From contig CAJTOH010000006.1 of the NCBI GenBank assembly GCA_910577685.1, forward strand, positions 1-64,000: DNA of 64,000 nt, given 5' to 3'. The stretch comes from an uncultured Dorea sp. Its GTDB lineage: Bacteria; Bacillota; Clostridia; Lachnospirales; Lachnospiraceae. Under the pieces are notes generated by a model, which was not told the DNA's origin, did not search any database, and worked only from the letters and a program-made list of their open reading frames with translations. Positions within the stretch are counted from its first letter, which is position 1. Every line of letters starts with the position of its first letter. Made by a program: the position numbers and the translations under genes. Below are positions 51,543 to 60,324 of the stretch, piece by piece.

Positions 51543-52487
51543 ATGAGCAAAATTTATGACGTAATTGTCCTGGGCGCAGGTCCTGCAGGTTTGGCTGCAG
51601 GACTGTACGCAGGAAGAAGCCGTCTTTCTGTTCTGATTATCGAGAAGGGACAGGACGGAGGACAGATTGCTATCACAGATGAGATCGAGAACTACCCGGG
51701 ACAGACGGTAGAGGGCGAGTCAGGACCGTCTCTGATTGCAAGAATGACAGAGCAGGCGGCAAAATTCGGCGCTGAGCGCGTATCCGACACTATTACGGAA
51801 GTATCCCTTGAGGGAGAAGTAAAAGTGTTAAAGAGCGCAAAGGCTGAGTATCAGGGAAAGAATGTTATCATCGCTACAGGCGCTCACGCAAGGCCGATCG
51901 GCTGTAAGGGCGAGGCAGAGTACATGGGCAAGGGCGTTTCCTACTGTGCTACCTGTGACGCTAACTTCTTCGAGGACTTTGAAGTATATGTAGTGGGCGG
52001 CGGCGACTCTGCCGTTGAGGAAGCTATGTATCTGACGAAGTTCGCAAGGAAAGTAACCCTGATCCACAGAAGGAATGAGCTTCGTGCCGCGAAGTCCATT
52101 CAGGAGAAGGCGTTCAAGAATCCGAAGCTTGAGTTCATGTGGGATTCTGTAGTTGAGGAGCTTGGAGGAGATGAGATCCTGTCTGAGATGACGGTTAAGA
52201 ACGTTAAGACAGGGGAGATTACGAAGGTTACGGCAGACGAGGACGACGGAATGTTCGGTCTGTTCGGATTCATCGGAACAATCCCGAATTCCAAGGTCTT
52301 CGAGGGAATCATTGATATGGACGAGCGCGGATATATCAAGACAGACGAAGATATGCACACCAATATCCCTGGCGTATACGCAGCAGGCGACGTCCGTATT
52401 AAGAGCTTAAGGCAGGTAGTTACCGCAGCGGCTGACGGAGCAATCGCGGCAGTCCAGGTTGAGAGAAGCATGTCAGACTACTTCTAA
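51543..52487 (+). CDS. trxB: Thioredoxin reductase of the glycine reductase system
   Basis: This 314-residue FAD enzyme has GAGPAGLAAGLYAGR for FAD, redox-active CATCDANFF, the NADPH-binding GGGDSAVEEA and the C-terminal FAD motif GVYAAGDVR. It reduces the thioredoxin encoded next to it, which then supplies electrons to glycine reductase. AAAAGGAGAAG lies before the ATG. It is placed inside the grd operon between grdB and trxA. Confidence 0.95.
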   Translation: MSKIYDVIVLGAGPAGLAAGLYAGRSRLSVLIIEKGQDGGQIAITDEIENYPGQTVEGESGPSLIARMTEQAAKFGAERVSDTITEVSLEGEVKVLKSAKAEYQGKNVIIATGAHARPIGCKGEAEYMGKGVSYCATCDANFFEDFEVYVVGGGDSAVEEAMYLTKFARKVTLIHRRNELRAAKSIQEKAFKNPKLEFMWDSVVEELGGDEILSEMTVKNVKTGEITKVTADEDDGMFGLFGFIGTIPNSKVFEGIIDMDERGYIKTDEDMHTNIPGVYAAGDVRIKSLRQVVTAAADGAIAAVQVERSMSDYF

Positions 52488-52498
52488 AGCGGGCAAGA

Positions 52499-52611
52499 TT
52501 CCCGTCTTTGCGGGAAGGCTCCTTAGGGGCTTAACTGCGGCTTTGAGATATGGGATAGACACGCTTATAGATGGAACATCGTCAAGCGGTAAGCGTGTTT
52601 ATAGGAGCCTT
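52499..52611 (+). ncRNA. Structured RNA element in the trxB-trxA spacer
   Basis: The 171-base spacer contains a 6-bp hairpin (TTCCCG 52499-52504 with CGGGAA 52511-52516). A 9-bp outer stem (AAGGCTCCT 52515-52523 with AGGAGCCTT 52603-52611) encloses a 13-bp inner stem (52555-52567 with 52590-52602, one wobble). The first hairpin and the outer stem share two bases, so they may be alternative folds. No known riboswitch class was recognised. Confidence 0.6.
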
Positions 52612-52658
52612 ACTATTGGGCTTCGATATCACAATATCAATAAAGGAGGATGATAGAA

Positions 52659-52976
52659 ATGATAGATGTAGATAAGAATACATTCCAGACTGAGGTTCTG
52701 GAAGCAGAAGGCTATGTATTCGTAGACTTTTACGGTGACGGCTGTGTGCCATGTCAGGCTCTGATGCCGAAGGTACACGAGTTCGCTGAGACATATGGGA
52801 ATAAGATGAAGTTTACGTCTCTTAATACAACAAAGGCTCGCCGTCTGGCAATCGGACAGAAGATTCTTGGGCTTCCTGTAATGGCTATTTACAAGGATGG
52901 ACAGAAGGTTGAAGAGGTTGTTAAGGAAGAGGCTACGCCAGAGAGCATCGAGGCGATGATTCAGAAGTATATCTAA
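52659..52976 (+). CDS. trxA: Thioredoxin with CVPC active site (glycine reductase type)
   Basis: This 105-residue thioredoxin has the active site GCVPC (Cys29 and Cys32) instead of the common CGPC. It has a shortened C-terminal half. GCVPC thioredoxins are typical of amino-acid-fermenting Clostridia, where they feed glycine reductase. The ATG at 52659 has AAAGGAGG 9 bases upstream; the ATG at 52650 is directly against it. Confidence 0.94.
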   Translation: MIDVDKNTFQTEVLEAEGYVFVDFYGDGCVPCQALMPKVHEFAETYGNKMKFTSLNTTKARRLAIGQKILGLPVMAIYKDGQKVEEVVKEEATPESIEAMIQKYI

Positions 52977-53037
52977 TTCGGTATAGTTCTTTATCATATA
53001 ATGTTTTTTACCACACAAGAAAGGAGAAAGCATAATT

Positions 53038-53511
53038 ATGGCTATTTTAGAAGGGAAAAAAGCAATAATTATCGGAGACCGTGATGGAATTCCGGGACCG
53101 GCAATCGCTGAGTGCGTACAGACTGCCGGCGCAGAAGTAGTATTTTCATCAACGGAATGTTTCGTCTGAACGAGCGCAGGCGCAATGGACTTAGAGAATC
53201 AGAAGAGGGTTAAGGATTTTGCTGACGAGTATGGTGCAGAGAACTTAGTTGTAGTTCTTGGTGCGGCAGAAGGCGAAGCTGCAGGACTTGCAGCTGAGAC
53301 TGTTACAGCAGGAGACCCGACATTCGCAGGTCCATTGACAGGGGTCCAGCTTGGACTCACGGTATATCACGTATGTGAACCAGAGATGAAGGAAGAATTC
53401 GACGAGGCTGTTTATGATGAGCAGGTAAGTATGATGGAGATGGTACTTGACGTTGACGATATCGTTAGCGAGATGAGTTCTATCAGAGACGAATTCTGTA
53501 AGTATTTATAA
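53038..53511 (+). CDS. grdA: Glycine reductase complex selenoprotein A
   Basis: This 157-residue selenoprotein has an in-frame UGA at 53167-53169 encoding Sec44 in the conserved TECFV-Sec-TSAGAMDL. GrdA takes the carboxymethyl group from protein B on its selenium and hands a thioester-bound acetyl to protein C. AAAGGAGAAAGC lies before the ATG. The opening IIIGDRDGIPGPAIAEC and the later VVVLGAAEGEAAGL are GrdA family sequence. Only a weak GCGC-AG-GCGC hairpin follows the UGA, so its SECIS is unclear. Confidence 0.96.
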
Positions 53512-53527
53512 GAAATAGGATTTGAGA

Positions 53528-53569
53528 GGGGCGGACTCAATGGTGACCCACCGTGGGTCTGCCCTTTTT
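53528..53569 (+). terminator. Terminator-like hairpin between grdA and grdC
   Basis: GGGCGGAC pairs with GTCTGCCC (53557-53564, one wobble). An inner GACCCA-CCG-TGGGTC stem is also possible, and TTTTT follows. It lies in the middle of the operon, so it probably attenuates grdCD. The remaining 140 bases hold AGCTTGTC/GACAGGCT-type pairings but no recognised riboswitch. Confidence 0.7.
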
Positions 53570-53708
53570 CCAGCTTGTCTCATCCCTTTGGGGTTGACCG
53601 GACAGGCTGTCAGGACGAAAATATTTTGCCCGGCTTAGGGGAGGTAGCCTTAGGCGGGTACATAAAAGCCCTTCTGTATGGAAGAAATGAAAGGTGGTAA
53701 ATAAAGCA

Positions 53709-55247
53709 ATGAACAGCGTAATCAAAGGCGCCAGCTACGTGCTTGCGCATACACCACAGATGGTGGTATATAACGGAACGACCCAGACTACAGAGAGGAT
53801 CGTAAATCCGGAGTCTGAGTATCTGAAAGAATTAGAGAGCCATTTACGTTCCTATGAGGAATGTGTGAACTACTGGCCAAACCAGGTATATATCGGCAAT
53901 GCGACGCCGGAGGATCTTGCAGGCGTGGAATTCCCATACTATGACAAGGTGAAAGAAGGCGCAGAGAGATACGGCAAGTACGGCGAAATCATGCCGGAGG
54001 AAGAGTTTATCCTTCTGGTTCAGGCATGCGACCAGTTTGAGGTTGTTAAGATTGACAAGGATTTCGTAAGCGCACACAAGGATGCATTTGCGGCAGACCC
54101 AATCATTACGGAGGATATTGCAGCAAGAGTCGAGGCGGGCGTAGAGCTGTCCGAAATCGAGGCGGCAGTAAAGGACGAACACGCAGAGGGAATCTATGTT
54201 GCAGGCAAGCTGGTGGCATGTGTGAAGAGAGCTCACGACATTGACGTGAACCTGTCTGCACACGTTATGCACGAGAACCTGATGAGCAAGGCTTCAAGCG
54301 TACTGGCTCTGTTATACGGCGTAAAGAATGCAGGAATCAGCAAGGACGATATCGAGTATGTAATCGACTGTGCGGAGGAAGCATGCGGAGATATGAACCA
54401 GAGAGGCGGCGGCAACTTCGCTAAGGCAGCTGCAGAAATCGCAGGCCTTAATAATGCGACAGGTTCCGACAGCCGCGGTTTCTGCGCAGGACCATCCCAC
54501 GCGCTTATCGAGGCTGCCGCATTGGTTAAATCCGGAGCATACAAATGTGTTGCTGTAACAGCCGGCGGATGTACCGCAAAACTTGGTATGAACGGAAAAG
54601 ACCATGTGAAGAAAGGCCTTCCGATCTTAGAGGACTGTCTTGCAGGCTTCTGTGTTATCCTTTCCGAGAACGACGGAGAGAACCCGGAAATCAACCTTGA
54701 CATTCTGGGACGCCACACGGTTGGAACAGGAAGCGCGCCGCAGAACGTTATCGGCAGCCTTGTAGCAGACCCGCTTGAGAGGGCAGGACTGAAAATCACA
54801 GATATCGATAAATTCTCTCCTGAGATGCAGAATCCGGATATCACGAAGCCGGCAGGAGCAGGCGACGTGCCGATGGCAAACTACAAGATGATTGCAGCCC
54901 TTGCCGTAAAGAGAGGCGAGCTTGACAGAAAAGAACTGGCTTCTTTCAGCACAAACCACGGCTTGACCGGATGGGCTCCGACACAGGGACATATTCCGTC
55001 AGGCGTACCGTACATCGGATTCGCAAGAGAAGATATCCTTGCAGGAAAGATAAAGACGGCTATGATTATCGGAAAAGGAAGCTTGTTCCTTGGACGTATG
55101 ACGAACCTGTTCGACGGTGTTTCCTTCGTAATCCAGGCAAATACAAAGGCAGAAGCGGAAGCTGCTGCAGGCGTATCTGAGGAAGAGGTAAAGGGATTAA
55201 TCGCAAAGGCGATGAAGGATTTCGCAGCTTCCCTGATCGCAGAGTAA
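53709..55247 (+). CDS. grdC: Glycine reductase complex component C, beta subunit
   Basis: This 512-residue protein of the GrdC family is distantly related to FabH-like condensing enzymes. It has VLAHTPQMVVYNGTTQTTER, SRGFCAGPSHALIEAAALV and STNHGLTGWAPTQGHIPSG. With GrdD it turns the acetyl-selenoprotein intermediate into acetyl phosphate. AAAGGTGG precedes the ATG at 53709, which gives the usual N-terminus; the GTG at 53694 is less likely. Confidence 0.95.
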   Translation: MNSVIKGASYVLAHTPQMVVYNGTTQTTERIVNPESEYLKELESHLRSYEECVNYWPNQVYIGNATPEDLAGVEFPYYDKVKEGAERYGKYGEIMPEEEFILLVQACDQFEVVKIDKDFVSAHKDAFAADPIITEDIAARVEAGVELSEIEAAVKDEHAEGIYVAGKLVACVKRAHDIDVNLSAHVMHENLMSKASSVLALLYGVKNAGISKDDIEYVIDCAEEACGDMNQRGGGNFAKAAAEIAGLNNATGSDSRGFCAGPSHALIEAAALVKSGAYKCVAVTAGGCTAKLGMNGKDHVKKGLPILEDCLAGFCVILSENDGENPEINLDILGRHTVGTGSAPQNVIGSLVADPLERAGLKITDIDKFSPEMQNPDITKPAGAGDVPMANYKMIAALAVKRGELDRKELASFSTNHGLTGWAPTQGHIPSGVPYIGFAREDILAGKIKTAMIIGKGSLFLGRMTNLFDGVSFVIQANTKAEAEAAAGVSEEEVKGLIAKAMKDFAASLIAE

Positions 55248-55261
55248 GGGGGACGGTAACG

Positions 55262-56416
55262 ATGGCTAATAATATAGAGAGAATGATTGCCGATACCTTT
55301 ATGGAGATGGCGCAGGGCCTTGAGACAGGAAGTTTTGGAAAAAGGCCTAAGGTAGCCCTCACTGGTATGGGCAGCGAGCATGGGGAAGAGAACTCCATGA
55401 AAGCGGCCGTAGAAGCGGCAAAAGACGGAATCGACGTATACTATATCGGAACATTAGAGGCGGAAGGCGTGACTACCATCAAAGTGGCAAACGACGAGGA
55501 AGGCCACGACCGTATGGAAGAGATGCTGAAAAAGGGAGAAGTGGACGCGGCAGTTACCATGCATTTCCCGTTCCCGATCGGCGTGTCTACCGTAGGCCGC
55601 TGCGTGACGCCGGCGACTGCAAAAGAGATGTTCATCGCGAACACGACCGGAACCTCCAGTACGGACCGTATTGAGGGAATGATTAAGAACGCGATTTATG
55701 GAATTATTACCGCTAAGGCCTGCGGCGTCAAGAATCCGACTGTCGGAATCCTGAACGTAGACGGCGCGCGCCAGACGGAGAAGGCGTTGAAGCAGCTTCA
55801 GGAGAAGGGATACGACATCGCATTTGCCGAGTCAGGAAGGGCAGACGGCGGATGTGTGATGAGAGGAAACGATGTGCTTCAGGCGTCTCCGGACATCATG
55901 GTTACGGACTCCCTGACCGGAAATATTCTGGTGAAGATGCTGTCCTCCTTTAACACAGGCGGCAGCTTTGAGGCCACCGGCTATGGCTATGGGCCGGGAA
56001 TCGGAGAAGGCTATGAGCAGTTAGTCATGATTGTATCAAGAGCCAGCGGCGCTCCGGTAATTGCCAACGCGATACGCTATGCGGGACAGCTCGTAAGAGG
56101 CAAGGTATTCGAGGTTGCGAAGGCAGAATTTGCGGCTGCGAAGAAGGCAGGGCTTAAGGATATCTTAGACGCGCTCAAGGCATCCCAGAAACCGGCAGGG
56201 GCTGCGGAAGAAGTGAAAGAGCCTCCGAAGGAGATCGTAACAGCCCAGATTGCGGGTATCGAGGTCATGGACTTAGAGGATGCCGTAAAGGCGCTGTGGA
56301 AGATTAACATCTACGCGGAGAGCGGAATGGGATGTACCGGACCGATCGTGCGCGTGTCCGACGCAAACCTTGCGAAGGCGGAGGAAGAGCTTAAGAAAGC
56401 CGGATATGTTAATTAA
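55262..56416 (+). CDS. grdD: Glycine reductase complex component C, alpha subunit
   Basis: This 384-residue PlsX-like protein is the last gene of the operon. It has KVALTGMGSEHGEENS, HFPFPIGVSTVGRCVTPAT and ESGMGCTGPIVRVSD, with the Cys thought to carry the acetyl thioester. It releases acetyl phosphate, which acetate kinase can use to make ATP. GGGGGACGG lies before the ATG, 14 bases after the grdC stop codon. Confidence 0.95.
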   Translation: MANNIERMIADTFMEMAQGLETGSFGKRPKVALTGMGSEHGEENSMKAAVEAAKDGIDVYYIGTLEAEGVTTIKVANDEEGHDRMEEMLKKGEVDAAVTMHFPFPIGVSTVGRCVTPATAKEMFIANTTGTSSTDRIEGMIKNAIYGIITAKACGVKNPTVGILNVDGARQTEKALKQLQEKGYDIAFAESGRADGGCVMRGNDVLQASPDIMVTDSLTGNILVKMLSSFNTGGSFEATGYGYGPGIGEGYEQLVMIVSRASGAPVIANAIRYAGQLVRGKVFEVAKAEFAAAKKAGLKDILDALKASQKPAGAAEEVKEPPKEIVTAQIAGIEVMDLEDAVKALWKINIYAESGMGCTGPIVRVSDANLAKAEEELKKAGYVN

Positions 56417-56443
56417 ATATGAAATACCGAAAGGTTTCTTTGG

Positions 56444-56480
56444 GAAAGTGGCATCTTGTTTCGGGATGCCACTTTCTTTT
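56444..56480 (+). terminator. Terminator of the glycine reductase operon
   Basis: GAAAGTGGCATC (56444-56455) pairs perfectly with GATGCCACTTTC (56465-56476), followed by TTTT. Confidence 0.9.
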
Positions 56481-56525
56481 GGGTCAGTCAGGTCCTATAA
56501 TGAAACTGTGAGGTGTTAATAGTTT

Positions 56526-57473
56526 ATGGAAACGGTTTTAAAAGTAAGGGTTCCGGGTATTCTTATGCCTTGGAAAGAAATGATGAGGGGATGTCTGGTC
56601 GTCGTACTGCTCGGCATCCTGTGTTTTTGCGTGTGGAATGATTCCGTGATGTATGAAGTCCGTCAGCCCGATGCGTTACAGTACGCCCTTGGGCAAGGGA
56701 AAGGGTGCGAAGCGGCGGAGCCGGTATCGGTATGCCGCGAGGGACACGCTCATGCCATGGCGGCTTGGAAAGAGGCAGATTTATCCGGGTTCTGCGTAAC
56801 TTTGAAGCTGTCGGCCGCAGACATGAGAAAAGAGCTGTCGGGATTTGAAACCGGATTAAGCGCGGCGGTAAGGAATGTTCCGGTGGGAAACAATTTGGAG
56901 ACGGAACCATTCCGGATAGCGGCAGAACCAGAGTATATATGGCCTGAAATCAGTTGGGGATTAGAGGATGTTACAGATGTGCCGTCCGTGCCGCCTTCTG
57001 TTTTGGAGGACAGTCCAACAGACATGGAATGGATAGAGCCTGTGGTTCCCGATGATACTCCGGTTATGGATACGCCGGATATAACGGAAGAAAAGGTGTT
57101 TCCTGAAATGCCGGCGATTTCAGAAGAACCGGCGCTTCCTGAGGAAATTGCCGGATTCCTTCTGGATGGCGAAGGATACATTACAGGATATACGGAGTAT
57201 GCCGTGGTGAGGGATGATTTGCTGGTTATCCCGGAAAATGAAAACTGCGTCGGAATCAGAAGCGGCGCGTTGGACGGGTTTAGCGAAAGCGTCATGGAAG
57301 TCTATCTTCCAGCGAATATCAGCGATCTTGAACTGGGCGTCTTTGATGTGTTCCCGAATCTGATGTTTGTGGAAGTGTCAGGGGACAACCCGTACTATTA
57401 CAGTTTGGATGGGATTCTGTACTCCGTATCCGGAGAAGAAATTTGCTGTCCGGCAGGAAGAATAATTGAATAA
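56526..57473 (+). CDS. Hypothetical membrane-anchored protein with BspA-like C-terminus
   Basis: This 315-residue protein has one N-terminal hydrophobic segment (CLVVVLLGILCFCVWN, about 22-37) and an acidic, Pro-rich middle (about 140-215). The C-terminal end resembles one and a half BspA/LRR_5-type repeats (IRSGALDGFSESVMEVYLPA, then NPYYYSLDGILYS). This suggests an exported, surface-exposed protein. No enzymatic motif was found. The gene is monocistronic, lying between two terminators. Function unknown. Confidence 0.75.
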   Translation: METVLKVRVPGILMPWKEMMRGCLVVVLLGILCFCVWNDSVMYEVRQPDALQYALGQGKGCEAAEPVSVCREGHAHAMAAWKEADLSGFCVTLKLSAADMRKELSGFETGLSAAVRNVPVGNNLETEPFRIAAEPEYIWPEISWGLEDVTDVPSVPPSVLEDSPTDMEWIEPVVPDDTPVMDTPDITEEKVFPEMPAISEEPALPEEIAGFLLDGEGYITGYTEYAVVRDDLLVIPENENCVGIRSGALDGFSESVMEVYLPANISDLELGVFDVFPNLMFVEVSGDNPYYYSLDGILYSVSGEEICCPAGRIIE

Positions 57474-57487
57474 AAGTGTAAAACGGA

Positions 57488-57568
57488 AGGGATGATTTCT
57501 CTGCCGCGGCAATATACTAATCTGTAGGATTGCTCAGGGGCAGGAAATCATCCCTGACTTATTTTTGG
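57488..57568 (+). terminator. Long-stem terminator
   Basis: AGGGATGATTTC (57488-57499) pairs with GAAATCATCCCT (57544-57555), supported by inner GCC/GGC pairing and followed by GACTTATTTTT. The 150 bases after it hold only AT-rich sequence and a TATAAT near 57679. Confidence 0.7.
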
Positions 57569-57712
57569 ATGCGGACGCGAGGGCAGCAAATGGAAAGTTA
57601 GGTAAATAATCCTCTCTGTTTTATAGTTCCTTTCTATATATAACAGAATTTCCTGTCATTTTTGGAGGCCAAGTGCTATAATGAGAAAAGATTTTTCAGG
57701 GGAGGCGTTGGC

Positions 57713-58945
57713 ATGAAGATTCAGCAGATCAGAAAAGACAAAGAAGAATACATGGAGATGCTTCTCATGGCAGAGCCGCAGAGGGACGTAATCGAAAGCT
57801 ATCTTGACAAGGGGGAAATGTTTGTCCTTGTCAATGGCGGGGACGTCTGTGCCGTCTGCGTGATAGAGCTTTTGAAGAACCGTAAATGCGAGCTTAGAAA
57901 TATCGCTACCCGGGTTGAGGAACGGGGGAAGGGATATGCGAAATCTTTAATCTGCCATGTCTGCGAACATTACGGCAATCAATGCGACACCATGTATGCA
58001 GGTACGGGAAACAGCAGAAAGACGCTGGAATTTTTGGGGAAATGCGGGTTTGTCAATTCCCACATCGCAGCGAACTATTATGCGGAGCATTACCGGGAAC
58101 CTGTCTACGAAGGCGAAGTGAAGCTGACCGATAAGATTTACCTGAAAAAGCAGTTGGATTCGGAGGTCAATGTGAAGAAGGTGGTGGATCTTGCGCTGGA
58201 GGCGGGAAGAATCCTGCTGAAAAACGGGGCGGAAATCTTCCGGGTGGACGAGACGATGATCCGTATCTGCCAGCGTTTCCATGTAGAATATGTAGATACC
58301 TTCATCCTAAGCCATGCAATTTTTATCAGCGCGGAGAATGGCATGGAGGAGACCTATACAAAAGTGAAGCAGGTGCCGCTGTCGTCCGCCCATCTTGGAA
58401 TCGTCGCGGAAGTGAACGAATTGTCAAGAGAGATTTCGGAAGGGCTTGTCAGTATTGAGGAAGCAGCCAGGCGGCTGAAAGCGATAGACAGGATACCGGA
58501 GAAGAAGGGATATTTTCAGGTGCTTGCCGCGGGGGCTGCAAGCGGCTGTTACGGGTATCTCCTTGGGGCGTCGGAAACGGAAAGTATAGCGGCGTTTTTT
58601 ATCGGATGTATCCTGTACGTATGGGTGCTTGCCGCAAAGAGGCAGAATTTGTCGAAGATGATTGTGAATATCGTGGGCGGCGTGCTTATCACGGCTCTGG
58701 CAATCGCGGCGTGCCACCTTCCAGTTCCGGGAAACGTGCAGTTTGGCGGGATGATTATCGGTTCCATCATGCCGCTGGTACCTGGGCTTGCGTTCGTCAA
58801 TGCAATCCGGGATATCGCCGACAGCGATTTCCTGTCCGGGACTGTGCGGATGATCGACGCGCTTCTGGTATTCGTCTATATTGCCGTGGGCGTAGGCGTC
58901 ACACTTAGCGTATATAATCGGATGGGAGGAGGGTTCATGCTGTGA
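57713..58945 (+). CDS. GNAT acetyltransferase fused to a ThrE/YjjP threonine-serine exporter subunit
   Basis: This 410-residue protein has an N-terminal GNAT domain (1-140; RNIATRVEERGKGYAKSL is the acetyl-CoA loop and FLGKCGFV the C-terminal strand). The YjjP/ThrE domain follows, with a cytoplasmic part (NGAEIFRVDETM, then HAIFISAENG) and about five membrane helices (from ~260). ThrE-type exporters move threonine or serine out of the cell. The frame is continuous and the domains are in order, so this is a real fusion. The small YjjB-like partner overlaps its stop codon. AGGGGAGGCG precedes the ATG at 57713. Confidence 0.9.
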   Translation: MKIQQIRKDKEEYMEMLLMAEPQRDVIESYLDKGEMFVLVNGGDVCAVCVIELLKNRKCELRNIATRVEERGKGYAKSLICHVCEHYGNQCDTMYAGTGNSRKTLEFLGKCGFVNSHIAANYYAEHYREPVYEGEVKLTDKIYLKKQLDSEVNVKKVVDLALEAGRILLKNGAEIFRVDETMIRICQRFHVEYVDTFILSHAIFISAENGMEETYTKVKQVPLSSAHLGIVAEVNELSREISEGLVSIEEAARRLKAIDRIPEKKGYFQVLAAGAASGCYGYLLGASETESIAAFFIGCILYVWVLAAKRQNLSKMIVNIVGGVLITALAIAACHLPVPGNVQFGGMIIGSIMPLVPGLAFVNAIRDIADSDFLSGTVRMIDALLVFVYIAVGVGVTLSVYNRMGGGFML

Positions 58946-59457
58946 TACACGGGTTCATGATGCATATGGTATGCCCGTTTTTGGGGACGATGGGGTATGC
59001 CGTGCTGTTCAACGTCCCCAGACGTTTTTATCTTAGCTGCGGGTTTACCGGTATGGCGGGATGGAGCGTGTATCATATTATCGTCAGCCATACATTTTCT
59101 GCGGCATTTGCATCTTTTCTGGGGACGATGTCCGTGGTATTTTTGTCCCGGGTGCTGAGCATCCGGAAGAAGTGCCCGATCACGGTCTTTTTGGTTGCCG
59201 GTATCCTGCCGCTGGTGCCTGGGGCGGGGATTTACCATACCGTGTACTATCTGGTGACCAACCAGCTTGCAGAGGCGTCCCTGCGGGGGATGGAGTCTAT
59301 CAAGGTTGCATTTGCCATTGTCCTTGGGATTGTATTTATGCTGGCTGTCCCGGGGAAATTATTTCAGGCGGCGTCTAACTTCCGGCATCAGGTGCCGGAG
59401 GGAGGCAGGAAGAAGAAGGGAATCTTTGAACAGGCTGTCCGTGGGCGTTTCAGATGA
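58942..59457 (+). CDS. Threonine/serine exporter, YjjB-like (ThrE_2) subunit
   Basis: This 171-residue membrane protein has four or five helices and the ThrE_2 signature GTMSVVFLSRVLSIRKKCP, then LPLVPGAGIYHTVYY. It is the short partner of split ThrE exporters and pairs with the preceding fusion protein. It starts with GTG overlapping the upstream stop codon (GTGA), so the two are translationally coupled. Confidence 0.88.
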   Translation: MIHGFMMHMVCPFLGTMGYAVLFNVPRRFYLSCGFTGMAGWSVYHIIVSHTFSAAFASFLGTMSVVFLSRVLSIRKKCPITVFLVAGILPLVPGAGIYHTVYYLVTNQLAEASLRGMESIKVAFAIVLGIVFMLAVPGKLFQAASNFRHQVPEGGRKKKGIFEQAVRGRFR

Positions 59458-59476
59458 ATCGAAATGTCAGAAAAGG

Positions 59477-59505
59477 TTGATAGATGTCCTAAGGTTTGGT
59501 ACAAT
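59477..59505 (+). promoter_or_regulatory. Promoter of the sirtuin-like gene
   Basis: TTGATA (59477-59482), 17 bases and TACAAT (59500-59505), about 60 bases before the start. Confidence 0.6.
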
Positions 59506-59568
59506 GTAAGTAAATAAATGCAATACACAGCTACGGGAACCGTTTTAGCTATAAAGGAAGGTGAGCTT

Positions 59569-60306
59569 ATGTCAGAGGGTAATTTGTTGAAGATATTAAA
59601 GGAAAGCCGTTATACTACGGTTTTGAGCGGGTTCGGTATGCTTCTTGAGAGCGGCTATCCGTCAATCCGGGATGGCGATGTGTCCTACGATATAGAGCAG
59701 AAATACGGATACTCCATGGAGGAGATGTTTTCGAGTGCATTTTATTCGACACGCAAGGAACAGTTCTATTCGTTCTACCGCAACGAGATACTCAGCCAGC
59801 TTACAACGCCTCCGGGGAAGGGATTTGTGGAGATGGCGGAGCTTGAGCGCAGAAGGATGTTCCACTGCATCATTACCAGGAGGATATACGGGCTGCCCCA
59901 ACGGGCGGGGTGTAAGAATGTCATAGACCTTCATGGGAATGTGTACAATAATTTTTGCCCTCATTGCGGAAAGAATTATCCTATGGAATATGTCCGGGAT
60001 TCGTCCAGAGTGCCTCTCTGTGAAGACTGTAAGACTCCGGTAAGACCGAAGGTGTGCCTGTTCGGCGAGATGGTAGATAACGGCGTGATCACCAGAGCGG
60101 CTGAGGAGATTAGGAAGGCGGACGTATTATTGGTGTTGGGATCACATCTAAACTCTTATCTGTGTAATCAACTGATTAATTATTATGAGGGAGATCAGTT
60201 GATTTTGGTAAATGAGACGCCGCATTATGCAGAGAGGCTGGCGGATATTATCATTCATGAGAGAGTGGACGATCTGCTGGAAAGGCTGCGGAAAGAGCTG
60301 GGGTAG
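59569..60306 (+). CDS. Divergent Sir2-family protein
   Basis: This 245-residue protein has the sirtuin layout: catalytic-type His in NVIDLHGNVYNNFC, and a four-Cys zinc site (CPHCGKNY and CEDCKTP). RPKVCLFGEMVD and VLLVLGSHLNSYLCN stand for the usual PxVVxFGE and GTSL motifs. The NAD-binding GAGxS loop is SGFGMLLESGYPSIR, and the QNxD motif is not conserved (the region reads TRRIYGLPQRAG). Standard NAD-dependent deacylase activity is therefore doubtful. AAGGAAGGTGAG lies before the ATG at 59569. Confidence 0.85.
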   Translation: MSEGNLLKILKESRYTTVLSGFGMLLESGYPSIRDGDVSYDIEQKYGYSMEEMFSSAFYSTRKEQFYSFYRNEILSQLTTPPGKGFVEMAELERRRMFHCIITRRIYGLPQRAGCKNVIDLHGNVYNNFCPHCGKNYPMEYVRDSSRVPLCEDCKTPVRPKVCLFGEMVDNGVITRAAEEIRKADVLLVLGSHLNSYLCNQLINYYEGDQLILVNETPHYAERLADIIIHERVDDLLERLRKELG

Positions 60307-60324
60307 CCTAAGTCTTTCCTTTTT

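Noticed and set aside
52488..52658. tRNA gene in the trxB-trxA spacer
   Set aside because: The stems do not form a cloverleaf, and there is no T-loop GTTCGA or CCA-type acceptor arrangement.
53185..53511. A separate small gene starting at 53185
   Set aside because: It is the C-terminal part of grdA after the in-frame Sec codon at 53167-53169.
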